From Baffinella frigidus (taxonomy: Eukaryota > Cryptophyceae > Cryptomonadales > Baffinellaceae), in the NCBI GenBank assembly GCA_026770585.1, contig MU648664.1, forward strand, positions 1-10,118: 10,118 nucleotides of DNA, written 5' to 3'. Positions 1 through 5,851 of the stretch are shown piece after piece; position 1 is the first letter of the stretch, and each line of letters begins with the position of its first letter. The notes under the pieces are model-generated. The model saw only the letters and a list, made by a program, of their open reading frames with translations. It was not told where the DNA came from and did no database searches. The position numbers were made by a program, and so were the translations under genes.

Positions 1-76
1 ACCCTCCTGCATAGATCCTCTGTACACACATTGCAGAGACGTTACTTTTGGAAAAAAATCTTTTTAATATACTCGA

Positions 77-847
77 CTATGCCAAACGGCCCGAAGACCA
101 CCACACGTTCGCCAGTTCGAGTGCCGACCTCCACGTGTCGAAGATCTCCTTGGTCGTCGTGAGGTCCGTGCTGGGACGGATCTCGGTGTGCCTACGATCT
201 GTGATGAAAGAAGCGATGAACTCATCTGATGAGGCGTCTTCTATCAAGTTCTCCGTGATTGTCGGCGGATCTGGGACCAGCTGAATGACGCAGTGTGGGA
301 CGATCGACCGCCCGGTCTCGTCACCGCCCTTGAGCTTGGCCGCCCACGCTCGAGTTGCCGGGTCTCTCGAGTCGTCTCGGTCGTGGTCCAGGATCATGAT
401 GCCGAGCACACCGTGCGTTGGTCTGCCCTGCATCTTCGCGGATTCCAGTGTGAGGGAACGCTCAAGGACATCAAGCGCCGCTGACTCCACCGAAATGAGC
501 TCTAGAGACGTGTTGATCTCCATCTTGTCTTCCGATGACCAGATCCCACCATTGGATTTGAAGGTGACAGTAGTGGCGTCGGCGTTGAACACGAAGAACT
601 TGGAGTAGTTGTCGCGGGTCGTCGAGAAGATGGTCTTGGTCCGCGCGCGCTCCAGCGATTGCCCTTTATTCTTCGTGTGTGAGAACCCCCCCCCCTTACG
701 CAACGCATTGTTTTTGCACTGCTCCGTCTTCGCCCATTGGACCACGCGCTTTTCACACAGTTTTTTGAGATGTCTAGTTACCTCCTCTTTCTTGAACGTG
801 ATCAGCTTTCTAGACACTTGGAGCCGGTCTCGCTTCTGGACGAGCAT
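77..847 (-). CDS. Unrecognised 256-aa protein
   Basis: I do not recognise this protein. The ATG is at 847 and the TAG at 77-79. The first 55 or so residues are strongly basic (many Lys/Arg, including a KKEEVTRHLKKLCEKR stretch) and probably helical. The remaining 200 residues are of mixed composition, with no signal peptide, membrane segment or known motif visible, so it is probably an intracellular protein. A run of ten C (686-695) lies inside the frame and encodes Lys-Gly-Gly-Gly near residue 53; the frame stays open on both sides of it. A TATA-like box sits 31 nt upstream of the ATG, which would leave almost no leader. It follows the 337-aa minus-strand gene by a 72-bp gap. The real-gene call rests on frame length and the plausible promoter. 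Confidence 0.6.
   Translation of the reverse strand: MLVQKRDRLQVSRKLITFKKEEVTRHLKKLCEKRVVQWAKTEQCKNNALRKGGGFSHTKNKGQSLERARTKTIFSTTRDNYSKFFVFNADATTVTFKSNGGIWSSEDKMEINTSLELISVESAALDVLERSLTLESAKMQGRPTHGVLGIMILDHDRDDSRDPATRAWAAKLKGGDETGRSIVPHCVIQLVPDPPTITENLIEDASSDEFIASFITDRRHTEIRPSTDLTTTKEIFDTWRSALELANVWWSSGRLA
686..695. repeat. C10 homopolymer inside the 256-aa CDS
   Basis: This is an uninterrupted run of ten C on the plus strand, read as G10 in the minus-strand gene. Such a tract is prone to replication slippage and to sequencing error. The frame continues beyond it, so the length shown is compatible with a full-length protein. Confidence 0.9.
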
Positions 848-871
848 CTTGTGATCGTATTGGACGTTGGA

Positions 872-878
872 GATTATA
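872..878 (-). promoter_or_regulatory. TATA-like box for the 256-aa gene
   Basis: On the minus strand this reads TATAATC. Its first base lies 31 nt upstream of the ATG at 847, so transcription starting about 30 nt downstream of the box would give a nearly leaderless mRNA. A single weak-consensus box; moderate to low confidence. Confidence 0.4.
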
Positions 879-883
879 CCTGG

Positions 884-918
884 TTTAGGATTTGGGATTT
901 AGGGTTTGGGGGTTGGGG
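884..918 (+). repeat. Telomere-like heptamer array (G-quadruplex motif)
   Basis: Five consecutive 7-nt units are seen: TTTAGGA, TTTGGGA, TTTAGGG, TTTGGGG, GTTGGGG. One is the exact plant/algal-type telomere unit TTTAGGG. Positions 894-918 also fit a four-tract G-quadruplex pattern (runs of 3, 3, 5 and 4 G with short loops). The array fills the gap between the stop of one minus-strand gene and the promoter of the next. The G-rich strand is the template strand for these genes. Confidence 0.65.
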
Positions 919-919
919 T

Positions 920-1933
920 CTAGTGTTGAGGTGTTAGGATACCCGGTGTTTGTGCCTTGATGGCGGCCAACTCGGTGTAGAAGTCAGCGAGCACGTCTGC
1001 GCGCCGCAGACAGACGATCACGCCGTGTTTCTCGATCGTGAACCGTAGGAGTTGCCGATCTTGGGCCTCCAGGACAGCCCTTGTTTCGGGATCAGGCGCA
1101 GCGTACTCCTCGGCGCCGATCACAAAGATGAACACGGGGATGTTTTTCAACACATTCTGTAGGGTCTCTTGCGCGTGAAGTATGTCTCTGCCCTCCAATT
1201 TGAGGAAGTAGATCGAAGCGACTTTGAAATCGTTGGCGGCCATGATTAAGGCCATGCTGGCCGGTCCAACCGGGATCCGTGATCTCGGAGTGCACGTCAT
1301 TTCGGCGAAGGCCCTCGAGGACTCGATTGAAGTGGAGGCAAGATCCATGTCTGGTAGCATGGTCTGGTCGTTGGTCAGCAGCTCCCCGGTGTCGAACGCC
1401 GCCACGTCTGCTCCGATACTGTCGAAATCAACGCAACCCACTGCTGCTCTCGGCGGGTCTCCAGAGCTGGGGTGCATCATGATGTGGCACGCGTTTGTGG
1501 CGGCAGGGTTCTTGATCATCCGGCTGAAGTCCGCTAGCGAGATCGGTTCCCTCGACTTGCCGGTGTAATTGGCGAAGTCATTGGTGGCGCACATCAGTAG
1601 ATCCTCTTGGCGAAACTGCCCGGCGGAGGTCGTGTCGACGGTGATCGCCTTCGCCGAGTGCATGGCGCTGTCCACAACCCGCCGTTGGTCGGCGATCATA
1701 TTCTGACGAACCGGACAGACGCCAATGCATGGCACCTTGGTCATGTTTCCGACGGAGACGAACCGACCACCGGCTTGATCATCGATGTCTTGGAATGGCA
1801 TGCTCTGTTGGAACGTCGACACCTTGATGAAGTCGGCGTAGCCCTGGTCGGCGCAAGTTGAGACTTTCACCACCCTGAAAGTCAGGTTTACTGGGAGAAT
1901 TGCTCCCGGGTCGCTAACGTCGATGAATGGCAT
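920..1933 (-). CDS. Unrecognised protein of about 337 aa
   Basis: I do not recognise this protein. The first ATG in frame is at 1933 and the TAG is at 920-922. The frame stays open upstream to a TGA at 2054-2056 with no further ATG, so either a GTG near 1981, an unseen upstream exon, or simply the ATG at 1933 is used; I prefer the last. The product looks like a soluble globular alpha/beta protein with scattered Cys, no signal peptide and no clear membrane segment. A mildly hydrophobic strand (IPVFIFVIGAEEY) lies near residue 275. The length and lack of low-complexity sequence support a real gene. A structural role in a virus particle is possible but nothing in the sequence shows it. Confidence 0.6.
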   Translation of the reverse strand: MPFIDVSDPGAILPVNLTFRVVKVSTCADQGYADFIKVSTFQQSMPFQDIDDQAGGRFVSVGNMTKVPCIGVCPVRQNMIADQRRVVDSAMHSAKAITVDTTSAGQFRQEDLLMCATNDFANYTGKSREPISLADFSRMIKNPAATNACHIMMHPSSGDPPRAAVGCVDFDSIGADVAAFDTGELLTNDQTMLPDMDLASTSIESSRAFAEMTCTPRSRIPVGPASMALIMAANDFKVASIYFLKLEGRDILHAQETLQNVLKNIPVFIFVIGAEEYAAPDPETRAVLEAQDRQLLRFTIEKHGVIVCLRRADVLADFYTELAAIKAQTPGILTPQH

Positions 1934-2216
1934 GCACTGCACCTGCCTCACCCCACTGGCCTGAGTGTCTACACCTTGCACGGTCCTGGAGCCTTCAGAG
2001 TCTCCACCCCTGTGCTCTTGCGATCCCGGGCCGTCTTGGCGGATCCCTGCTGGTCAAATTGATTTTTATGTGGGGTATTTTTACCACACAATCGGTGTAA
2101 AGACTGTAAAAAACTTGTGTAGTAAACTCACTTCAAGTTACGTGTAGTAAATATACCAAGTAAATATATCAAGTAAATACGTGTAGTAAATTGGATTCGT
2201 CCCACACGTAGTAAAG
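1934..2216. other. Divergent intergenic spacer
   Basis: This stretch separates the minus-strand gene pair from the plus-strand block and should hold promoters for both directions. Positions 1982-2053 are open in the minus-strand gene's frame but lack an ATG. The reverse strand at 2063-2071 reads CATAAAAAT, a possible TATA box for the minus gene. TAAATATATC at 2161-2170 is a possible one for the plus gene. The AT-rich right half carries the repeat array listed separately. Confidence 0.55.
2080..2215 (+). repeat. Array of TGTGTAGTAAA-like repeats
   Basis: Direct copies of an 11-mer (consensus CGTGTAGTAAA) lie at 2116-2126, 2141-2151, 2180-2190 and 2205-2215. Their start-to-start spacings are 25, 39 and 25 bp. 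An inverted copy with one mismatch lies at 2080-2090. A second motif, YCAAGTAAATA, occurs at 2156-2166 and 2169-2179, so two copies form a composite TCAAGT...CGTGTAGTAAA unit (2133-2151 and 2169-2190). The last copy ends two bases before the ATG at 2217. Protein-binding sites of a regulator or a replication origin are the likely roles; this is inference. Confidence 0.7.
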
Positions 2217-2753
2217 ATGACTTGTGGATCCTGTAAAAAAATCCTCGAGATTTGCCCTCAGCAGTCATCACAGTCTTGTTCGGTGGCAAAGATGGATCCC
2301 ATCACCAAGAGCGCCACTGTGGAGCACCACCTCGTTCTGATGACAGCGACGGCAGACTACCTCGCACGGGAGCGCATGGTCGGCACAGGGGAGTTTGTGG
2401 CGGTCCGCAAGACTTTGGTGCAGGGCATGCTTGCGGGGGGTGTCCGTGAGATCATCTCCCGGGTGCAAGCCGCAGAGCAAGAGGAGGCCGCATCCACCGC
2501 GGAGGCCGGTGCCATGGGTGGTGCGACGTCCGCGTTCTGCTCTACCGGGATCGCCCGCAGGAAGAAGCCTCTGTACAGAGGCTACGAATGTGTTCGCGAG
2601 GAGAAGCTGCGGTCCGATGTCAAGAATGAAGACACCACCGAGCCTGAGTCTGTCGACTTGACCGAGACTGTCGAATCACCGACACTGGAATCATTCTCCT
2701 ACTTCGACGATCACATGAACGTCACCTGCCGCACCCCTGACAGTGGGGCCTAG
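2217..2753 (+). CDS. Unrecognised 178-aa protein
   Basis: I do not recognise this protein. The ATG at 2217 gives an N-terminus with a CGSC pair and further Cys residues, possibly metal-binding. An internal ATG at 2292 (MDPITKS) has a better eukaryotic start context (A at -3, G at +4) and would give 153 aa. The middle (about residues 35-100) is Ala/Glu-rich and probably helical. The C-terminal third is acidic and Ser/Thr-rich, hence probably disordered. No signal peptide or membrane segment is seen, so it is likely intracellular. It begins directly after the repeat array and is followed by a poly(A)-like motif at 2789. A regulatory role is conceivable from composition only. Confidence 0.6.
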   Translation: MTCGSCKKILEICPQQSSQSCSVAKMDPITKSATVEHHLVLMTATADYLARERMVGTGEFVAVRKTLVQGMLAGGVREIISRVQAAEQEEAASTAEAGAMGGATSAFCSTGIARRKKPLYRGYECVREEKLRSDVKNEDTTEPESVDLTETVESPTLESFSYFDDHMNVTCRTPDSGA

Positions 2754-2788
2754 GTGCCCGTGTTTACTGCACTGCCTAGGATTTATTT

Positions 2789-2803
2789 AATACAAAAACG
2801 TGT
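2789..2803 (+). terminator. Poly(A)-type 3' motif after the 178-aa gene
   Basis: AATACA (a variant poly(A) signal) is followed by ACGTGT starting 9 nt after its first base. The same pairing, an AATAMA hexamer and then ACGTRT, recurs at 5779 and 9040 downstream of other plus-strand genes. Confidence 0.45.
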
Positions 2804-2985
2804 TTGAGGTTTCATCTTCTGTACAGGTCCGTCCATTGCACGATGTTCACCGGGTCCTGGGCGACCATACAGCGTCTAACCGCACGCTTCGACGCGGTGC
2901 GTCTCGTGCAGCGGGTCCTGGGCACGTTCGCCGCGTAGATAGCGTCCTGGCCCGCCAGTGAATGACATGGGTGGGAATGCGTGGA

Positions 2986-2993
2986 TATATAAA
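2986..2993 (+). promoter_or_regulatory. TATA box (TATATAAA) for the CUB/RCC1 mosaic gene
   Basis: This is a consensus eukaryotic TATA box whose first base lies 34 nt before the ATG at 3020. A start site about 30 nt downstream would leave a leader of only a few bases. Confidence 0.6.
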
Positions 2994-3019
2994 TGATATG
3001 TTGTACAGTCTGTGTATAA

Positions 3020-4165
3020 ATGAACAACAGAAAAATATTCAACCTGCTCAACCTGCTTATCTGGTGTGGTTTGGTGGCGCTAACACCTACAAGCGCGGAG
3101 GAGTGTGGTGTTGGGTACACTGTTGCCGTCGGATCAATGAGGTGTGAGAACAGCTGCACATGCGAACCCGCCACCGGGACCAGTGGCGTCATCACACACT
3201 ACGCCGGCTCATTCTATGACGGTGCATGCCGTTTCATCATAAGCGGTGTAAAACCCTCAGTGACGTTTGCGATCGCAGCGAGCAAATATGCGTACTGGGA
3301 TGTCGACATATGCAGCTGTTCAGAAAATACGTGTTACCAACCATACGCCTGCGCAACGAATCTCGGTCACCCGTACAGTACTGAAACGTACGAAGGGACC
3401 ACAGCCACCCTTGTAGTCATTTTCTTCAAGTCCTACACGCCACTTCCTGGTCTCACAGCGACTTGGTTTGTGGGGGGTGGTTGCGAGGCATGCCCTGTGG
3501 GAACGTACAAAGACGCAATAGGACCAGCGTTGTGCACCGCGTGTCCCGTGCACACGAGTTCCTCTGTGGTCGGGAGTTCCCAGCAGACGGATTGTATTTG
3601 CAACGCTGGTTACACCGGGCCGAATGGGGGCACGTGCGAGGCATGTGAGGCAGGCACTTACAAGGCCTCGAAGGGGTCTCAGACCTGTACCTCTCCGGGG
3701 CCTACTACGACCACCCCAGAGCCATGTCAGAGGGGAACAGAGTGTCCTGATAACTCGTTCTGTCTGGCGGGGAGCAAAGACTGCGCATGCGACACTGGGT
3801 ACATCGGGGACGTCTCTGAAGAAATGCCGTGCGGAGGGACGTGCGGATGCTCAGGCACGATGCCCGATGTCATAAGCTCCCACCAGCTATTTTCGCAAGA
3901 GTGGTACCCATCTGACCAGAACTGTTGGTGGATCATCAGCGGCCTGCGCCCTTCTGTGACCTTCACATACTTCTGGGTCGTGGATATTGGAGACGTGGTG
4001 TATGTGGAAGAGTGTGACACTGCGGCGTGTTCGCGGGGGGTTTCAATACTGGCGACGCTGACCAAAGGAACAAGATACGACGAGAATAATGTTGGGACAT
4101 ACACCGCAACCAACAAGAATAACTTGCGTGTTCGGTTCAAGACAAATGATGTCGGAAGAGGTTAA
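3020..4165 (+). CDS. Secreted CUB/Cys-rich mosaic protein, part before in-frame stop
   Basis: Residues 1-26 form a clear signal peptide (basic start, Leu-rich core, cleavage after TSA). A CUB-like domain follows (about 30-153). Then comes a Cys-rich region (about 155-222) of the GCC2/GCC3 or ephrin-receptor-like type, with CPVGTYKDAIG and CxCNAGYTGP motifs. A short Thr/Pro stub, an EGF-like module (about 236-271) and a second CUB-like domain (from about 270) complete this part. The second CUB is interrupted by TAA at codon 382, just before its final conserved strand. The frame continues unbroken after that stop to 5581, with homologous CUB residues on both sides. This is therefore probably one locus: readthrough, a recent nonsense mutation or a sequence error. 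The role is extracellular, probably adhesion or surface recognition. The TATA box lies 34 nt upstream. Confidence 0.8.
   Translation: MNNRKIFNLLNLLIWCGLVALTPTSAEECGVGYTVAVGSMRCENSCTCEPATGTSGVITHYAGSFYDGACRFIISGVKPSVTFAIAASKYAYWDVDICSCSENTCYQPYACATNLGHPYSTETYEGTTATLVVIFFKSYTPLPGLTATWFVGGGCEACPVGTYKDAIGPALCTACPVHTSSSVVGSSQQTDCICNAGYTGPNGGTCEACEAGTYKASKGSQTCTSPGPTTTTPEPCQRGTECPDNSFCLAGSKDCACDTGYIGDVSEEMPCGGTCGCSGTMPDVISSHQLFSQEWYPSDQNCWWIISGLRPSVTFTYFWVVDIGDVVYVEECDTAACSRGVSILATLTKGTRYDENNVGTYTATNKNNLRVRFKTNDVGRG
3552..3690 (+). repeat. Near-identical direct repeat, copy 1 (Cys-rich module)
   Basis: These 139 bp match 4788-4923 (136 bp) except for one 3-nt insertion (TGTGGTCGG versus TGTCGG) and one A/G substitution. 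The segment encodes most of a Cys-rich CxCNAGYTGPNGG...GTYKASKGSQTC module. After copy 1 the sequence jumps straight into a Thr/Pro unit (3693-3723), while after copy 2 another 77 bp intervene. Copy 1 therefore appears to have lost the second half of the module in frame. Confidence 0.9.
4163..4165 (+). other. In-frame TAA splitting the mosaic gene
   Basis: The stop falls inside the second CUB-like domain. The codons just after it encode GWRATW, which matches GFTATW and GLTATW at the ends of the other two CUB-like domains, so coding continues in the same frame. TAA also ends the gene at 9014-9016, which argues against a reassigned TAA. The base after the stop is G. Confidence 0.85.
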
Positions 4166-5581
4166 GGCTGGAGAGCTACTTGGGCAACAGGGGGTGTTCA
4201 GGGCTGCGACGCGTGCCAGGTGGACACGTACAAGGTCGATACAGGAGACGGAACATGTGCAGCGTGTCGAAGCCACTCAAGCTCTATCGCTGGGAGCGCG
4301 GGATGCATTTGTGACTCTGGGTATACCGGAGTCGACGTTGCATCACGCGGTGTTACGTGCAGTGGGTCCTGTGGATGCACAGGCTCGTTGGCGTGGGGTG
4401 AAGATATCTCCGATGGCTGGGGTGCCTACTCTGTCAACGAGGCATGCTCGTGGGTCATCCGCGGCATCAACCCGACCGTCACTTTCACGTCCTTTGAGAC
4501 TGATCGAGATCGCGATTTTGTATATGTTGAATCGTGCACGGACTCCGTGTGCTCTATGGCTGGTGTACAGCAGTTAGCGACGCTAACCGGATTGCAGGGA
4601 TTGCAGGCAACGTTCACCACAACAGAGCAGTTCCTGCGAGTGCGGTTCACTTCAGACTTCGAGGAGGTTGGGATGTATGGTATTGACGGCTTTACGGCAA
4701 CCTGGAGCTCGGAGTTATGCAGTGTGTGCTTGGCGGGGACGTATAAGGAAACGTCGGGGTTCGACACTTGCACGGCATGTCCCATGAACACGAGTTCCTC
4801 TGTCGGGAGTTCCCAACAGACGGATTGTATTTGCAACGCTGGTTACACCGGGCCGAATGGGGGCACGTGCGAGGCATGTGAGGCAGGCACTTACAAGGCC
4901 TCGAAGGGGTCTCAGACCTGTACGCTATGCGATCCAGGAAAAACATCTGCAGCAGGGAGTGACGATTGGACAGACTGTATGGATCTAACTACCACAACCA
5001 CTCCGGGGCCTACTACGACCACCCCAGAGCCTACCACAACCACTCCGGGGCCTACTACGACCACCCCAGAGCCTACTTCTACATGCCACCTATCTACCTA
5101 TGGAGAGCTTGTGGATTGTGTAGGTGCGCCATACTCACCACTAGAAACATTCACGTTAGTTTCAGTGGGTGGATCCCATGGTTGTGGGGTGCGCTTTGGA
5201 TCTGGTCGGGTTGAGTGTTGGGAAAGCATCAACACAACCAACACTTTGAACTACACACACGCTGTCAGTGCAGCCGTGCACTCACCACTGTGGATCAAGG
5301 ACGCGCGAGCCTTATCACTAGGGGTAGGACATTCATGTGCCCTCTGGGGGCCCAGACACACCCTCAGTTGCTGGGGGAGTGATGTAGGAATCTCTTCACC
5401 TGTGAACGTCTCACATAATGTACAGATGCTTGCGGTGGGCCATCCTACGTCTCGGCACGTCTGTTTCCTTCACATGGATGGGAATAATGTCGCATGTATC
5501 GGCAGCAATACGTTTGGGCAGATTGGTCTAGGCACCGCGGGGGTTCATGTTGAGGCATTTCCTGCTGAGTACGTTCAGTAG
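4166..5581 (+). CDS. Continuation of the mosaic protein after the stop (CUB, Cys-rich, RCC1-like)
   Basis: This is the same frame as 3020-4165, and no start codon or promoter is visible at its beginning. Counting codons from 3020, it encodes the end of CUB-like domain 2 and a Cys-rich GTY/EGF-like region (to about 441). CUB-like domain 3 follows (about 442-566, with CSWVIRGI...PTVTFTSF and LRVRFTSD motifs). A Cys-rich module (about 566-650) comes next, then a Thr/Pro mucin-like linker with two TTTTPGPTTTTPEP units (about 656-687). An RCC1-like region ends the protein (about 688-853, GSHGCGV...VECW, GHSCALW...LSCWG, NTFGQIGLGT). Only about three RCC1-like blades are present, fewer than the usual seven, and the frame ends with TAG and no membrane anchor. 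The C-terminus may be truncated. Sequons NTT, NYT and NVS fit a secreted glycoprotein. Confidence 0.75.
   Translation, partial: GWRATWATGGVQGCDACQVDTYKVDTGDGTCAACRSHSSSIAGSAGCICDSGYTGVDVASRGVTCSGSCGCTGSLAWGEDISDGWGAYSVNEACSWVIRGINPTVTFTSFETDRDRDFVYVESCTDSVCSMAGVQQLATLTGLQGLQATFTTTEQFLRVRFTSDFEEVGMYGIDGFTATWSSELCSVCLAGTYKETSGFDTCTACPMNTSSSVGSSQQTDCICNAGYTGPNGGTCEACEAGTYKASKGSQTCTLCDPGKTSAAGSDDWTDCMDLTTTTTPGPTTTTPEPTTTTPGPTTTTPEPTSTCHLSTYGELVDCVGAPYSPLETFTLVSVGGSHGCGVRFGSGRVECWESINTTNTLNYTHAVSAAVHSPLWIKDARALSLGVGHSCALWGPRHTLSCWGSDVGISSPVNVSHNVQMLAVGHPTSRHVCFLHMDGNNVACIGSNTFGQIGLGTAGVHVEAFPAEYVQ
4788..4923 (+). repeat. Near-identical direct repeat, copy 2 (Cys-rich module)
   Basis: This is the partner of 3552-3690, 1236 bp downstream and in the same orientation and frame. 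The near identity, far above that of the flanking CUB-like domains, points to recent duplication or gene conversion. Confidence 0.9.
4990..5073 (+). repeat. Two 42-bp tandem units encoding the Thr/Pro linker
   Basis: Two 42-bp units (4990-5031 and 5032-5073) encode TTTTPGPTTTTPEP twice. A 31-bp piece of the unit (CTCCGGGGCC onward) recurs at 3693-3723 in the same gene. Such linkers are usually O-glycosylated and extended. Confidence 0.85.
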
Positions 5582-5656
5582 CCCCACATACCCCATATAC
5601 CTTCCTCGCAGCAAGTTCTGTAAGGTGTTTTGTGAAACAAATTATTAGACTCTGAA

Positions 5657-5744
5657 GGACAGTTAGCCTAGTTGGTTAAACCAACAGGCCGAATCACGAA
5701 TTCAGCACAGACCTTGGTTCGAACCCGACCAGGAACACCTTTTT
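5657..5744 (+). ncRNA. tRNA-like Pol III element
   Basis: An A box (TAGCCTAGTTGG, 5664-5675) and a B box (GGTTCGAACCC, 5716-5726) match the tRNA internal promoter consensus, and a TTTTT terminator follows at 5740-5744. The D stem GCCT/AGGC and four of five T-stem pairs form. However, the D loop is 16 nt and itself folds as GTTGG/CCAAC, the anticodon arm is weak (GAA/TTC with loop TCACGAA, or GAAT/ATTC), and only two of seven acceptor pairs form. It is therefore probably not a working tRNA. A tRNA relic, a tRNA-derived SINE head or a small Pol III RNA are the alternatives. Confidence 0.5.
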
Positions 5745-5778
5745 GCTATTTCCCTGTCAGATGTGCGGTTGGTGATTG

Positions 5779-5793
5779 AATAAAGACACGTAT
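5779..5793 (+). terminator. Poly(A) signal AATAAA with ACGTAT
   Basis: AATAAA at 5779-5784 is followed by ACGTAT at 5788-5793 and a T-rich stretch. It probably ends the transcript of the CUB/RCC1 mosaic gene and lies about 200 nt after its stop, beyond the tRNA-like element. Confidence 0.55.
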
Positions 5794-5817
5794 GGGTGTT
5801 TCTTTTTGTCGCGGGTC

Positions 5818-5824
5818 TATTTAA
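5818..5824 (+). promoter_or_regulatory. TATTTAA box for the 948-aa gene
   Basis: TATTTAA lies 34 nt before the ATG at 5852 and 52 nt before the next ATG at 5870. It is the same heptamer as at 8688 and 9092. Confidence 0.55.
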
Positions 5825-5851
5825 TCCCTTTTGTGTTTATTTGTGATATAC

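Larger units (their letters stand above)
2754..3019. other. Intergenic spacer with short direct repeats
   Basis: No convincing gene is seen. The left end holds the 3' motif of the 178-aa gene and an overlapping TATTTAAT (2784-2791). The GC-rich middle has an exact 12-bp direct repeat, CGGGTCCTGGGC, at 2851-2862 and 2912-2923, with a weaker third copy near 2942-2952. A 31-codon ORF (2843-2938) lies over these repeats and is not supported. The right end carries the TATA box of the next gene. Confidence 0.5.
5582..5851. other. Intergenic spacer between the two mosaic genes
   Basis: It contains a tRNA-like element with Pol III boxes, a T5 run, an AATAAA signal and a TATTTAA box, each listed separately. 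No protein-coding ORF is supported. Confidence 0.6.

Noticed and set aside
2843-2938. Plus-strand ORF of 31 codons between two genes
   Set aside because: It is very short and coincides with local GC-rich direct repeats. A TATTTAA box 59 nt upstream is the only support.
2812-3195. Minus-strand ORF of 127 codons
   Set aside because: It overlaps the signal peptide and first domain of the well-supported plus-strand gene and has no recognisable features or promoter.
4163-4165. Reassigned TAA codon
   Set aside because: TAA appears to end the small membrane protein gene at 9014-9016, and no other internal TAA lies in a conserved domain.
4161-4190. Possible 30-nt intron (GTTAAG...CAACAG) removing the in-frame stop
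   Set aside because: Its ends look splice-like and its length is a multiple of three, but it would delete the conserved ATW residues of the CUB-like domain; no other intron is evident in the window.
5657-5737. Functional tRNA-Arg(ACG)
   Set aside because: A 7-nt loop with ACG can be drawn, but it lacks U33, the anticodon stem has only three pairs and the acceptor stem does not pair.
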